Source of the DNA: Antilocapra americana
Lineage: Eukaryota > Chordata > Mammalia > Artiodactyla > Antilocapridae
Length of the DNA: 64,000 nt
Reading direction: 5' to 3'
Assembly: GCA_007570785.1 (NCBI GenBank)
Contig: ML664161.1
Location: 46,600,745 to 46,664,744, forward strand
In this document: piece by piece, positions 55,771 to 64,000 of the stretch
Position numbering within the stretch: position 1 is the stretch's first letter
Layout of the letters: each line of letters starts with the position of its first letter
Notes under the pieces: model-generated
What the model was told of the DNA's origin: nothing
Seen by the model: only the letters and a program-made list of their open reading frames with translations
Databases searched by the model: none
Position numbers and translations under genes: made by a program

Positions 55771-56300
55771 AGCTGGGTGTTGTTTTGGTTTGGCTCCATC
55801 CCTTCATTCTTTCTGGAGTTATTTCTCCACTGATTTCCAGTAGCATATTGGACACCTACTGACCTGGGGAGTTCATCTTTCAGCGTCCTATCTTTTTGCC
55901 TTTTCATACTGTTCATGGGGTTCTCAAGGCAAGAATACTTAAGTAGTTTGCCATTCCCTTCTCCAGTGGACCAGAATCTGTCAGACCTCTCCACCATGAC
56001 CAGTATGTCTTGGGTGGCCCCACACAGCATGGATTAGTTTCACTGAGTTAGACTGTGGTACATGTAATCAGATTGGCTAGTTGTCTGTGATTGTGGTTTC
56101 AGTCTGTCTGCCCTCTGATGCCCTCTCTCAGTGCCTACCATCTTTCTTGGGTTTCTCTTATCTTGGACATGGGGTATCTCTTCACAGCTGCTCTAGCAAA
56201 GCACAGCCACTCTCCTTACCTTGAACGTGGGGTAGCTCCTCTCAGCCGCCACCCCTCACATTGGCTGTGGTGTAGTTTCTCTATGCTGCTGCCCCTTAAA
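55771..56300 (-). mobile_element. BovB 5' region (5' UTR and short upstream frame)
   Basis: Upstream of EN the reverse strand has a frame from 56030 (ENPMNSMKRQKDRTLKDELP, ATGNQWRNNSRKNEGMEPNQ), matching the BovB N-terminal region, then non-coding 5' sequence to about 56300. The stretch at 55920-55968 (GGCAAGAATACTTAAGTAGT TTGCCATTCCCTTCTCCAGT) is the module shared with the Bov-A SINE body. Confidence 0.85.
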
Positions 56301-56337
56301 TATTGTATATTAATATATCAATGTTATATGTAAAGTA

Positions 56338-56339
56338 AA

Positions 56340-56373
<34 letters not shown>

Positions 56374-56376
56374 GTA
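56338..56376 (+). repeat. Compound microsatellite (CA)n(TA)n
   Basis: About eleven CA units followed by about eight TA units and a short GAGAGAG, just beyond the 5' end of the BovB. Likely length-polymorphic. Confidence 0.95.
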
Positions 56377-57239
56377 GAGAGAGTATGGAGCAGTATGGAG
56401 AACATTGCGTGGAACATGGTATACACCCTCCATGGTAGCCTGTACTCACTTAGAGTGGAGGAAACTGTGCTTTGAGGTTTTGGTCAAGTGGTTGGAAGAA
56501 AGTGCAATTGGGACTGATGGTAGACATTTATTCTGCCATTTGGAGCAAGTCCGCCTACATCAAGGATGAAAATGGCCAGCACCTAAGGAGCAACAGAATA
56601 CACACTGTGTATGTGTCTGTCTCTTTATCAACATTTTTATCTATTGTGGGATCAACAAATTTCTTGACTAGTCTAAGATGGATTTCTGTCACTTGCTGCT
56701 TAAAGAGACCTATATGACTATTTCTAGGAAAGCTTGGAGAGGGTTGAGGCCGAATAGGATTAGTTGGACTTCACCCTTTAAGCTATGCTATAACATTAAA
56801 GTTTTTCAACATAGAATGATACAATCAGAGATGTGATGAAAAAAAACAAACAAAACTCTGGTTAGTGGGTGAAGAATAGCGTCATATTCAGGCTTTTTTT
56901 ATACCTGGAGCTACACTTCTAGCTTATAACATTTCACTTTTATACTGTGGAGCTTTATTTGGCAAATGATTACTCTAATGAAGAAAGTTACAGCCCACTG
57001 GTTTTTTTTCCAGTGGTAATCACAATGATTCTGCATTTGATTCTCTTTAAAAGTAGTAATGATAAAATTGGAAGCATAGAGGGTTAAGACGACTTAAGAA
57101 AGAATTGCCTTTTACTTGCAAGAGTGTTTAGCATTCCCATGAGAAACACTGAACATTTACACCATGTTTTGCTACTCAGCTGAGCTGCTTTGGAAGAATT
57201 TGGGGGGGTTTCAGGTCCTACTTTAATACTGCAGTATAC
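56377..57239. other. No recognisable feature
   Basis: About 860 bases. No repeat family or gene recognised. Confidence 0.45.
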
Positions 57240-57425
57240 TTTAACCTAACTTCAATTCCTCCTCTGTTTTAGTTACACTCCCAGATGGAGCCTCCTAAAA
57301 TAGTACTCTGAAAAAGCATATCACTTCCCCTACTGAGAGATTTCAGTGATTCTTGTCTATTAAAGAAAATACAAAATCCTCAGTCTGCCTTTGAGGTTAC
57401 AGTCTGGTTCTTAACTGCAATTGGT
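57240..57425 (+). repeat. L2-like LINE fragment
   Basis: CTCCCAGATGGAGCCTCCTA, AAAAGCATATCACTTCCCCT, GAAAATACAAAATCCTCAGT and TTGAGGTTACAGTCTGG follow the L2 pattern ('cacttccctgct...aaatccaaactcct...aaggccct'). Confidence 0.5.
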
Positions 57426-57587
57426 GAGCAAATGTTTTATTGAGTGCCTACTGTGTGTCAAGAATATCTAATAGATATATAATGAATCACATATATAATT
57501 TAAAAAATTTTAGTAGCCATATTAAAATCTAAAAAGAATTAGGTGATTTTAATGTAAATAATTTTATTTAATCAAATATATTCAAAA

Positions 57588-57803
57588 ATATGTTGTTGTT
57601 GTTTAGTCACTAAGTCATGTCTGACTCTCTGAGAGCCCATAGATTGTAGCCCATCAGGCTCCTTCATCTATGGGATTTTCCAGGCAAAAATACTGGAGTG
57701 GGTTGACATTTTCTTCTCCAGGGGATCTTCCTGACCCAGGGCTCAAACCTGAATCTTCTACTTGGCAGGGGGATTCTTTATCTCTGAGCCAACAGGGAAG
57801 CTC
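57588..57803 (-). mobile_element. Bov-tA SINE
   Basis: Reverse-strand copy with a GTTGTTGTTGTTTAGTCACT tail, body (AAAAATACTGGAGTGGGTTG) and head ending CTGAGCCAACAGGGAAGCTC. Flanks share ACAAAATAT-like sequence, too simple for a firm TSD. Confidence 0.93.
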
Positions 57804-58499
57804 ATACACAAAATATATAAAATATCAAAATATAATGAACATTGAATATTACTAATGAGATATTTTATGTTCATTTTTAAGAAATTTCAAGTATCCAAGG
57901 TGTATTTTATACTTACACTACATCTTAATTCAGATGACAAATTTTCACTGAAAATCCTTAATCAGTAATTAGAATTCCTAAGGTGTACAGTTGAAAAAGC
58001 AGACTCATATTTAAGTTGTTCCAAACATTCTTTTAAATTTGCAGTAAGTAATCTGGGTATCAGTTTTTAGATTTAAATTTTAATTAATTGAAATTGAAAA
58101 CAATTTGAGCTTCAGTCCCTTAGTCTTGGTAGCAACATTCTGGCAGTTACAAGTGTCTCATGGCTGGTGCATTAACCAGCACAGTTCCAGAAGCACGGGC
58201 CTCACACTCATGAAGTGCACATTGACTCACCTTTCCAGCTCTATCTTCTGCTGCTTCTTTACAATGTCAGATAGATTAAATCTGTCTCAGACTCTATTCA
58301 AGTTATTCCAAGTAAGCACATTTTGTCCTTCAAAAGATGTTCTAAGTAGATAAGATCTACTTATCTTCAGAGATTAACTCAAATGTTAGGCAAAAACCCC
58401 TCCATCATGTAGGCAAGAAGTGTTCCATATTTTCTATTAATAAATATTTTCTTAACTTTGATTGCACCTTTGTTTTGACATTGATCTCACAGTACCATG
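57804..58499. other. No recognisable feature
   Basis: About 700 bases. The part at 58190-58380 is pyrimidine-rich and could be a further L2 scrap, not secure. Confidence 0.4.
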
Positions 58500-58690
58500 T
58501 GGTCTTTGGAATCAGTAAACCCAGGTTTGATATCTGGTCCTACCACTCATTGGCTATATGATCCTGAGTCACTTCCTTCATTTTTCTATTTCATCATTTC
58601 TATTTCATCATCTCTAAAGTGGTGACAACAGTGTCCACCTAATGGGATTGTTGGGGTGAGATAATGTTGAAAAGATCCGCACTTAACCCA
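58500..58690 (+). repeat. MIR SINE, diverged
   Basis: TGGAATCAGTAAACCCAGGT, CTACCACTCATTGGCTATAT GATCCTGAGTCACTTCCTTC, then AAGTGGTGACAACAGTGTCC and GAGATAATGTTGAAAAGATC match MIR in order. The TTTCTATTTCATCAT unit is tandemly repeated inside it. Confidence 0.72.
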
Positions 58691-58692
58691 CT

Positions 58693-58914
58693 AGTGTGCA
58701 CCAAGTCACTTCATTCGTATCTGACTCTTTGCGACCCCATGGACTGTAACCCACAAGGCTCCTCTTTCCACGGGATTCTCAGGGTAGGAATACTGGAGTG
58801 GGTTTCCATTTCCTTCTCCAAGGGATCTTCCTAACTCAGGGATCGAAACTGTATCTTCTACATTTCCTGCATTGCAGGCAGATTCTTTACCCGCTGAGCA
58901 ACCTGGGAAGGTCA
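58693..58914 (-). mobile_element. Bov-tA SINE
   Basis: Reverse-strand copy (tail GTGCACCAAGTCACTTCATT, GACTCTTTGCGACCCCATGG, body, head ending CTGAGCAACCTGGGAAGGTC). It lies directly after a MIR 3' end. Confidence 0.93.
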
Positions 58915-59004
58915 TAGATATTCCTTATCTCTCTTAAATAAAATGATTTATAAACAACAACAGTAACAGTAATATGATAATAGCAATACTAGTAAGCTTG
59001 TCCT

Positions 59005-59130
59005 AGTTCCTATTTAATTGTTTTATAATATCTAATCCTCCAAACAATTATATTATCCTCATTTTACAATTAAGGAAACTAAAGCAGACAGAGATTAAGT
59101 AATTTGCAAAAACTAATGTCACACGATCAG
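59005..59130 (-). repeat. MIR SINE fragment
   Basis: Reverse-complement MIR: TATCCTCATTTTACAATTAA GGAAACTAAAGC and TGTCACACGATCAG. Confidence 0.62.
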
Positions 59131-59234
59131 GAGGAGATGCAGTTGGTTTTAAATAATATATAGAATGAACTATAGTTTGAATACCTTTTATTAATATTTT
59201 CTCTCTTATAGTTTGGAGGTGAGGTAGAGGAGTT

Positions 59235-59370
59235 GGCAAAGCATTTGGGATCAGATTCGATACTGAATGCTAATCCTGTCATGACAAAGAATCTGTTCCT
59301 GGGAAACCCACTTAATCTCTCTGAACCTCAAGTTCTTGCACTGCAAAATAGAGGTAATAAAACCTAGCAG
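59235..59370 (+). repeat. MIR SINE fragment
   Basis: AAACCCACTTAATCTCTCTG AACCTCAAGT followed by TGCAAAATAGAGGTAATAAA matches the MIR core ('cttaacctctctgagcctcagtttc...aaaatggggataataa'). Confidence 0.65.
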
Positions 59371-59399
59371 GAAGTATATGGTATATAGATTAGGTTCAA

Positions 59400-59630
59400 A
59401 GTGTCTGCTGTTAAATTCAAACTTCACCTTTAAAATTCCTAGCTTTGCAACATTTAGCAAGTTACTTAATTCCTCTACTGCAATTTCCTCATCTAAAAAA
59501 TGGGAAAATTAATACTATTAAGCTCATAGTTTTGTTCTAAATATCAAGTGATGCAATCCACATAGACACTCAGAATTTTAACTAGGTATAGTAAACACTC
59601 AGCAAATGTTAGCTATTATTATCATTATTA
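59400..59630 (+). repeat. MIR SINE, long
   Basis: AGCAAGTTACTTAATTCCTC, TTTCCTCATCTAAAAAATGG, then GTAAACACTCAGCAAATGTT AGCTATTATTATCATTATTA: nearly the whole MIR including its 3' end. Confidence 0.75.
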
Positions 59631-61144
59631 CAAGGCAGGGCTTGGTATAGATAGAACACTGAATTGGTTTAATTAAGTTCCCATTTTCTTCCACTTCTCT
59701 TTCTCTTTATAGTTATATTCTTATATTTTCATCCTTTATAGAATATGATAATAAATCTTATATATACTGTGTACTCTATAAACATTCAACTGAATAAATG
59801 GATGTCTCAACCAGCCTTTTACATTATTAGTATTTTACACAAGTACATCAATATTATTTTCAGAGTGTAAAATAATTGCATGTGAAGTAGAGATAGTAAA
59901 CTCGTTTCTAGAACATAATGTTTTATATTTCCCTTGGGCTTACAGTGATTTTATTTGTTTGAGGCATTCTGAATTTCATATGCATAAAACTTCCTATTAT
60001 TCAATCAGTATGGTCTTCTGTCCAATTCTGATAAACTTTAATTATAATATCTTTCAAAGTCAACTGCAGTACCAGACTGTACTGAAAATGAATTCATAAG
60101 GGAGGCAAATATTGTCATAAGCAGTTGATAAAAAGATTTGAATAATGTAAAACACTACAGCAGAAACTGTAGATGTATAATGAATATTATACATACTGTT
60201 CTTTATTTCTAGTTCTTAAATATGACCTTCCTCCTGTTCTGAATCTCTTTTATTGTGCTCCCAATTTCATTTGCCAGTTGTTATGATATGTTCAATCTCT
60301 GAGCAAAATCATTCTCGTTTTCAAAAACCTGAATTTCTCTAGTTCTCATTAGGTCTTTCTTGGGATTCAGACTTTCTTAAATTAAAATTATGTACATTGT
60401 GTTCATGTCTTGTCCTTGTGCATTGACAAGATTGGAACTTTTTAAAAACTCAGTAATCATTTTTTTGACCATAAGCAAAATATTTAGCACTATCCTAGGC
60501 ATTACAGACCAGGAAGAGGACAATCCCTGAAAGTTTGGAATATACAGTGTAATGACAGTGACATTACATGCACATATAAATGTAAAACAAAACAGGTGAC
60601 AGTATAACATCATAGTAAAATACAGGTATTTTTTGAAATGTGGAGAGGAAGAGACGGGCTCTACTGGTTGTGAATAATGAGGAGAGCAGACTTCTTAAAT
60701 GAATGGAACTGGGTTTTGCTTAGCTAGTAAGACTTTCACCTAAGAGGCAGGCTGAGGGAGGCAAAGACACATAAAATGGGAAGAAAACAGTAGCAGACAG
60801 TTAATAAATGAGGTCAATAAGGTGGAGTTTGGTCATAGGCTAGGGAAATAAAAAAGCAGAATCCAATTGTGGAAAACATTGTCAGACTGTAGTCTACGAT
60901 TTCTTTTGATATATTGAGATACCATTGAAGATTTCCAATTACTTGAATTAAAAATGAAGAGGCTTTGAAATATTGAAAGTCTTTAATTTGTCCCATCACA
61001 ATTTACCATCCATAATTAAAATCTGCATGCCACTTAATTGAAGATATTTGTATACATTTTAAAAACTGAAAATGCAGGTGATTTCAAACCTATGCAGCTT
61101 TGATTTCATTTTTGTTTGATATTTAAATTAAAGCTCTGACCAGG
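59631..61144. other. No recognisable feature
   Basis: About 1.5 kb, A+T-rich. The purine-rich part near 60640-60800 could be part of an old dispersed repeat. Nothing secure. Confidence 0.42.
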
Positions 61145-61280
61145 AAGAATTTTTTATTGGAGTATAATTAACATACAAAATTATATTAGTTTCAGGTATA
61201 CAATAAGTATTTTACATTTATATACATTGCAAAATGACCAGCAAGATAACTTTAGCTTTCATCTGTCACCATATTAAGTT
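61145..61280 (-). repeat. L1M-type L1 3' end fragment
   Basis: TTTTATTGGAGTATAATTAA CATACAAAAT, TTAGTTTCAGGTATACAATA and GCAAAATGACCAGCAAGATA: plus strand shows the reverse complement of an old L1 3' end. Confidence 0.68.
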
Positions 61281-61426
61281 GTAAAAAATTTAATGACATT
61301 ATTCAACATAGAAAATCAAGTGATTATTTTGAAAATCTAATCTTTTCCTCTGTTTATTATATTCAATATTATTATTATTTTTATTGAAAATGTACAGCCT
61401 TTCTGTAATATGCTAAAATGATTATA

Positions 61427-61735
61427 TATGTTTTCTATTGCTGTATAACACATTATTACAAACAGTGGATACAGAAAGACATTTATTACTTCACAGATCT
61501 GTTGGTCAGGAGTCCAGGCACAGAATGGCTGGATCTTCTGCTCAGGGTGTACAAGGCAGAAATCAAGGTATCAGTTGATTACATTTTCATTGGGAGTTTT
61601 CTCAAATCAATCAAGTTCTTGGCTGAGTACCATTCCTTGTGGTTGTAGGAATGATGTCCCCATTTTTTTGCTGGCCCTCAGCCATGGGTCATTCTCATTT
61701 CCTAGAGGTCACCCTCAGCTTCTAGCCATGTGAAA
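61427..61735 (+). repeat. Old mammalian interspersed repeat, family unresolved
   Basis: TTTTCTATTGCTGTATAACA, ACATTTATTACTTCACAGAT, TTGGTCAGGAGTCCAGGCAC, TTCTGCTCAGGGTGTACAAG GC, GTACCATTCCTTGTGGTTGT and TTGCTGGCCCTCAGCCATGG form the well-known order of a dispersed eutherian repeat related in layout to the one at 45.1 kb. Name not fixed. Confidence 0.62.
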
Positions 61736-61814
61736 GGAATTGTTCATTCTCACAACAAAAGCACATATCTTCTTACTCATCAGGAAAAGCCACTTTATTT
61801 TGTAAACTTCAGAT

Positions 61815-62040
61815 ACGTGCATGCCTGCTAAGCCGCTTCAGTCACGTCCAACTCTTTGCCACTCCATGGCCCATTGCCTGCCAGGCTCCTCTCTCCAAGG
61901 GATTCTCCAAGTGAGAATGCTGGAGTGGGTTGCTGTTTCCTTCACCAGAGGATATTCCTAACCCAGGGATCGAAACTGCGTCTCTTACATCTCCTGCATT
62001 GGTGGGCGGTTCTTTACCACTAGCGCAGCCTGGGAAGCCC
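61815..62040 (-). mobile_element. Bov-tA SINE, first of a same-strand pair
   Basis: Reverse-strand copy (tail GCCTGCTAAGCCGCTTCAGT, GTCCAACTCTTTGCCACTCC, body, head ending CTAGCGCAGCCTGGGAAGCC). It is followed about 11 bases later by a second, different Bov-tA in the same orientation. Confidence 0.93.
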
Positions 62041-62051
62041 CATATATGTAT

Positions 62052-62278
62052 ATGCATGTGTGCTAAGTCACTTCAGTCTTGTACAACTCTTTGTGACCTT
62101 ATGGACTGTAGCACTCCAGGCTCCTCTGTCCACAGGATTCTCCAGGCAAGAATACTGGAGTGGATTGCCATGTCCTCCTCCAGGGGATCTTCCTGATCCG
62201 AGGACTGAACCTGAGTCTCTTAAGTCCCCTGCATTGGGAAGTAGGTTCTTTACCTCTAGGCACCATCTGGGAAACCCT
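62052..62278 (-). mobile_element. Bov-tA SINE, second of a same-strand pair
   Basis: Reverse-strand copy (tail GTGTGCTAAGTCACTTCAGT, body, head ending CTAGGCACCATCTGGGAAAC). Candidate TSD TATATGTAT at 62043-62051 and 62279-62287, though in microsatellite-like sequence. Confidence 0.92.
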
Positions 62279-62279
62279 T

Positions 62280-62392
62280 ATATGTATTTATGTATGTATG
62301 TGTATACACACACACACACACACACATATAATGTATATATATTATATACATATATAATGTATATATATATATGTGTGTGTATATATGTATTC
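62280..62392 (+). repeat. Compound microsatellite (TATG)n(CA)n(TA)n
   Basis: TATGTATTTATGTATGTATG, then about ten CA units, then irregular TA-rich sequence with TGTGTGTGTATATATGTAT. Abuts the head end of the preceding SINE. Confidence 0.95.
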
Positions 62393-62424
62393 ACAAAAGT
62401 AAGATCATGTAATTCATCATAAAT

Positions 62425-62640
62425 ATTTTATGTTCCAATAAAAACATTGAATTATTTTTAATGGCTAGTATCCTATGATACGGTTTCACTGTAATTTATT
62501 TAGCTCTTTTGTTATTGTTGGATATTTACTGTGCTTTAAACTTTCAATATTATAAACAAAGCTGCAATGCACATAGATACTGTACCTACACTTTGTGCTT
62601 TCCTATAGAATAGATTTTAAAGTTTTTAAATGCCAAATTG
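62425..62640 (-). repeat. Old L1-type fragment (ORF2 end), diverged
   Basis: TTTTAATGGCTAGTATCCTA, CAATATTATAAACAAAGCTG CAATGCACATAG and TTGTGCTTTCCTATAGAATA resemble the reverse complement of the old L1 ORF2 end ('ggctattataaataatgctgctatgaacat'). Confidence 0.6.
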
Positions 62641-62837
62641 ACCATTGCTGCTAGGCACTACTGAAGGTTATAGTAGCTATCTCATTTAAGGCACTGGCTA
62701 TGTTAGTGCTGAAACGTGTTGCAATATAACACACAATGCTACTACACATTTGTTAATGTTGTTAGTAAAATCATCAGTGTGGGACAATGGCTGAAAAGAA
62801 TTGGTGATGTGCTAATGATTCCACACATCTAACGTGT

Positions 62838-63520
62838 ATAATAGTTAATTTTATGTGTCAGCTTGACTGAGCCACAGAGTGGTCAGATGTTTGGTCAAAC
62901 ATGATTCTGTGTATGTTTGTGAGGGAATTCCTGGGTGTGATTAACATTTGAATTAGTAGGCTAAGTAAAGTAAATTGCCCTTTCCAAAGTAGGTGGGCCT
63001 CATTCAATCAGCTGAAGGCCTAAATAGAACCAAAAGACCGAAGAGGGAATTCTTTGTGCCCAACTGCCTTTGAGCTGAGACATCAGTTATTTCCTGACTT
63101 CAAACTAGAACTGAAACATAGGCTCTTTGTTTTGTCTTAAGCCTGCTGGCTTTAGAACCAGAATCACAACATTGTTTCTTCAGCTTGCTGACTACAGATT
63201 TTGGAACTTGTTAGCTTCCATAACTGCATAAACCTGTTCTTAAAAAAGCTCTTTCCATTCCATGTTCACCTGCTAAAGCAAGAGACACAGGCTGGATCCC
63301 TGGGTCGGGAAGATTCCGTAGAGAAGGAAGTGGAAACCTACTACAGTATTCTTGCCTGGGAAATCTCATGGACAGACGAGCCTGGCAGGCTACAGTGCGT
63401 GGATTCCTAAAGAGCCAGGCACAACCTAGCGACTGAGCATGCACACACCTATTTAAAAATCTCTTTATCTGTTTATCTATCCATACTATTAATCTTGTTT
63501 CTCTGCAGAACTGTGATACA
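62838..63520 (+). repeat. MLT1-like LTR (ERVL-MaLR), split by a SINE
   Basis: Solo non-coding LTR in plus orientation: AATTTTATGTGTCAGCTTGA, GATGTTTGGTCAAACATGAT, TTAACATTTGAATTAGTAGG, GTGGGCCTCATTCAATCAGC TGAAGGCC, CTGACTTCAAACTAGAACTG. After the SINE come AAATCTCTTTATCTGTTTAT and TTGTTTCTCTGCAGAACTGT. No internal retroviral genes accompany it. It is an old eutherian relic. Confidence 0.85.
63255..63447 (+). mobile_element. Bov-tA SINE inside the MLT1-like LTR
   Basis: Partial head (CACCTGCTAAAGCAAGAGAC), B-box GGCTGGATCCCTGGGTCGGG, body and tail (CTAGCGACTGAGCATGCACA). It is flanked on both sides by MLT1-like sequence. The front of the head is missing. Confidence 0.9.
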
Positions 63521-63664
63521 ATGTGTTTTATTTGTGGGTGGAATAAGTTTTTTTGGTGGTTGTGTTAGGAGTCTCATAGGCAGATAGAAGTATAATACAG
63601 TACAGTCAGCAACCTTTGATTTTCTTTTGTTAAACATGGGTGAAAATCTCTTTATTATGTTTTC

Positions 63665-63790
63665 TGAACAGATTGGATTCTCAGTTTCCTTATCTGCTAA
63701 AAAAGGGGCTTAGTTGCAAGGTTTAAATGAGATTATTTCATGGACCATGGTGCATGGTAAATACTTTACAAAATGCTAATACTTTTTTCC
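63665..63790 (+). repeat. MIR SINE, 3' two-thirds
   Basis: TTCTCAGTTTCCTTATCTGC, TTTAAATGAGATTATTTCAT and GGTAAATACTTTACAAAATG match MIR. Confidence 0.68.
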
Positions 63791-64000
63791 TCCTTCTTAA
63801 GAATCTTAAAAAGCAAGCAGATTGACTGTTTCATATGTGCTCAGAAGCTGAGCCTTGAGATTCCTTCATTAGAAGCCATGTTCATTTGCATGCCAGCAGT
63901 TCTTCAGAGTGAAGTCATACTGCCTGCTGTTACTGAGTTATTTTTTTAACAATATCTTGTTGGCAAACACATGGGGTGGTACTGAATAACTGCCTCAAAA

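Larger units (their letters stand above)
52522..56300 (-). mobile_element. BovB (RTE) LINE, near full length, carrying an L1 insertion
   Basis: Reverse-strand BovB with all regions in order: 3' terminus (CCAGTTCAGTTCAGTTGCTC), C-terminal RT, RT core, linker, EN, short N-terminal ORF region and a 5' UTR-like segment out to about 56300. Without the L1 it is about 3.4 kb, close to the full BovB length. Candidate flanking repeat TTAATATAT (52507-52515 and 56310-56318), but in low-complexity DNA. BovB is the RTE-clade element known for horizontal spread between squamates and ruminants, and its machinery moves Bov-tA SINEs. Confidence 0.94.

Noticed and set aside
1..64000. CRISPR arrays, operons, ribosome-binding sites or a compact multi-gene system
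   Set aside because: Sequence is vertebrate nuclear DNA dominated by retrotransposons. The dispersed ~200-base repeats are SINEs, not regularly spaced arrays, and no clustered host genes exist here.

Overview
The window is a piece of a ruminant (bovid-type) nuclear genome. The diagnosis rests on the repeats: about twenty-five Bov-tA/Bov-A2 SINEs, four BovB (RTE) LINE copies, seven copies of the ruminant L1 with its characteristic 3' UTR, and one cetartiodactyl CHR-type SINE, over a background of older mammalian MIR, L2, L3/CR1-like, L1M, MER5A-like and MLT1-like sequence. The DNA between repeats is A+T-rich. I cannot tell cattle, sheep, goat or another bovid apart from this sequence alone.

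I see no host protein-coding gene, no tRNA or rRNA gene, no CRISPR array and no CpG-island promoter. Every coding-like stretch I can identify belongs to a retrotransposon (L1 ORF1/ORF2, BovB EN-RT), and the long ones carry stops or frameshifts. The window is therefore intergenic or intronic, and I found nothing that looks like a new cellular system. Its interest is as a record of insertions, many of them datable relative to each other through nesting and target-site duplications (TSDs).

Layout. 1-348: L1 3' end cut by the window edge. 1.3-3.7 kb: two SINEs. 4.1-6.2 kb: two minus-strand L1s with a 44-base direct repeat around the first. 6.2-11 kb: mostly unique DNA. 11.2-15 kb: L2 interrupted by a MER5A-like element, itself interrupted by BovB, then an inverted BovB copy. 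15-23 kb: SINE-rich. 23.5-27.9 kb: a 5'-truncated L1 with ORF1 and ORF2 remains and a 400-N assembly gap. 28-31 kb: old L1s, a CHR SINE and a Bov-A2. 33.5-34.8 kb: an L3/CR1-like fossil split by two SINEs. 35-52 kb: mostly unique or very old sequence with scattered SINEs, MIRs and a 72-base L1 insertion. 52.5-56.3 kb: a near-full-length BovB with a young L1 inside it. 56-64 kb: microsatellites, SINEs, MIRs and an MLT1-like LTR.

Family names come from recognising consensus-like sequence by eye. Names for young ruminant families are secure. Names for old, diverged fragments are less so, and their ends are good to perhaps 10-30 bases. Where a TSD is quoted I read it directly.
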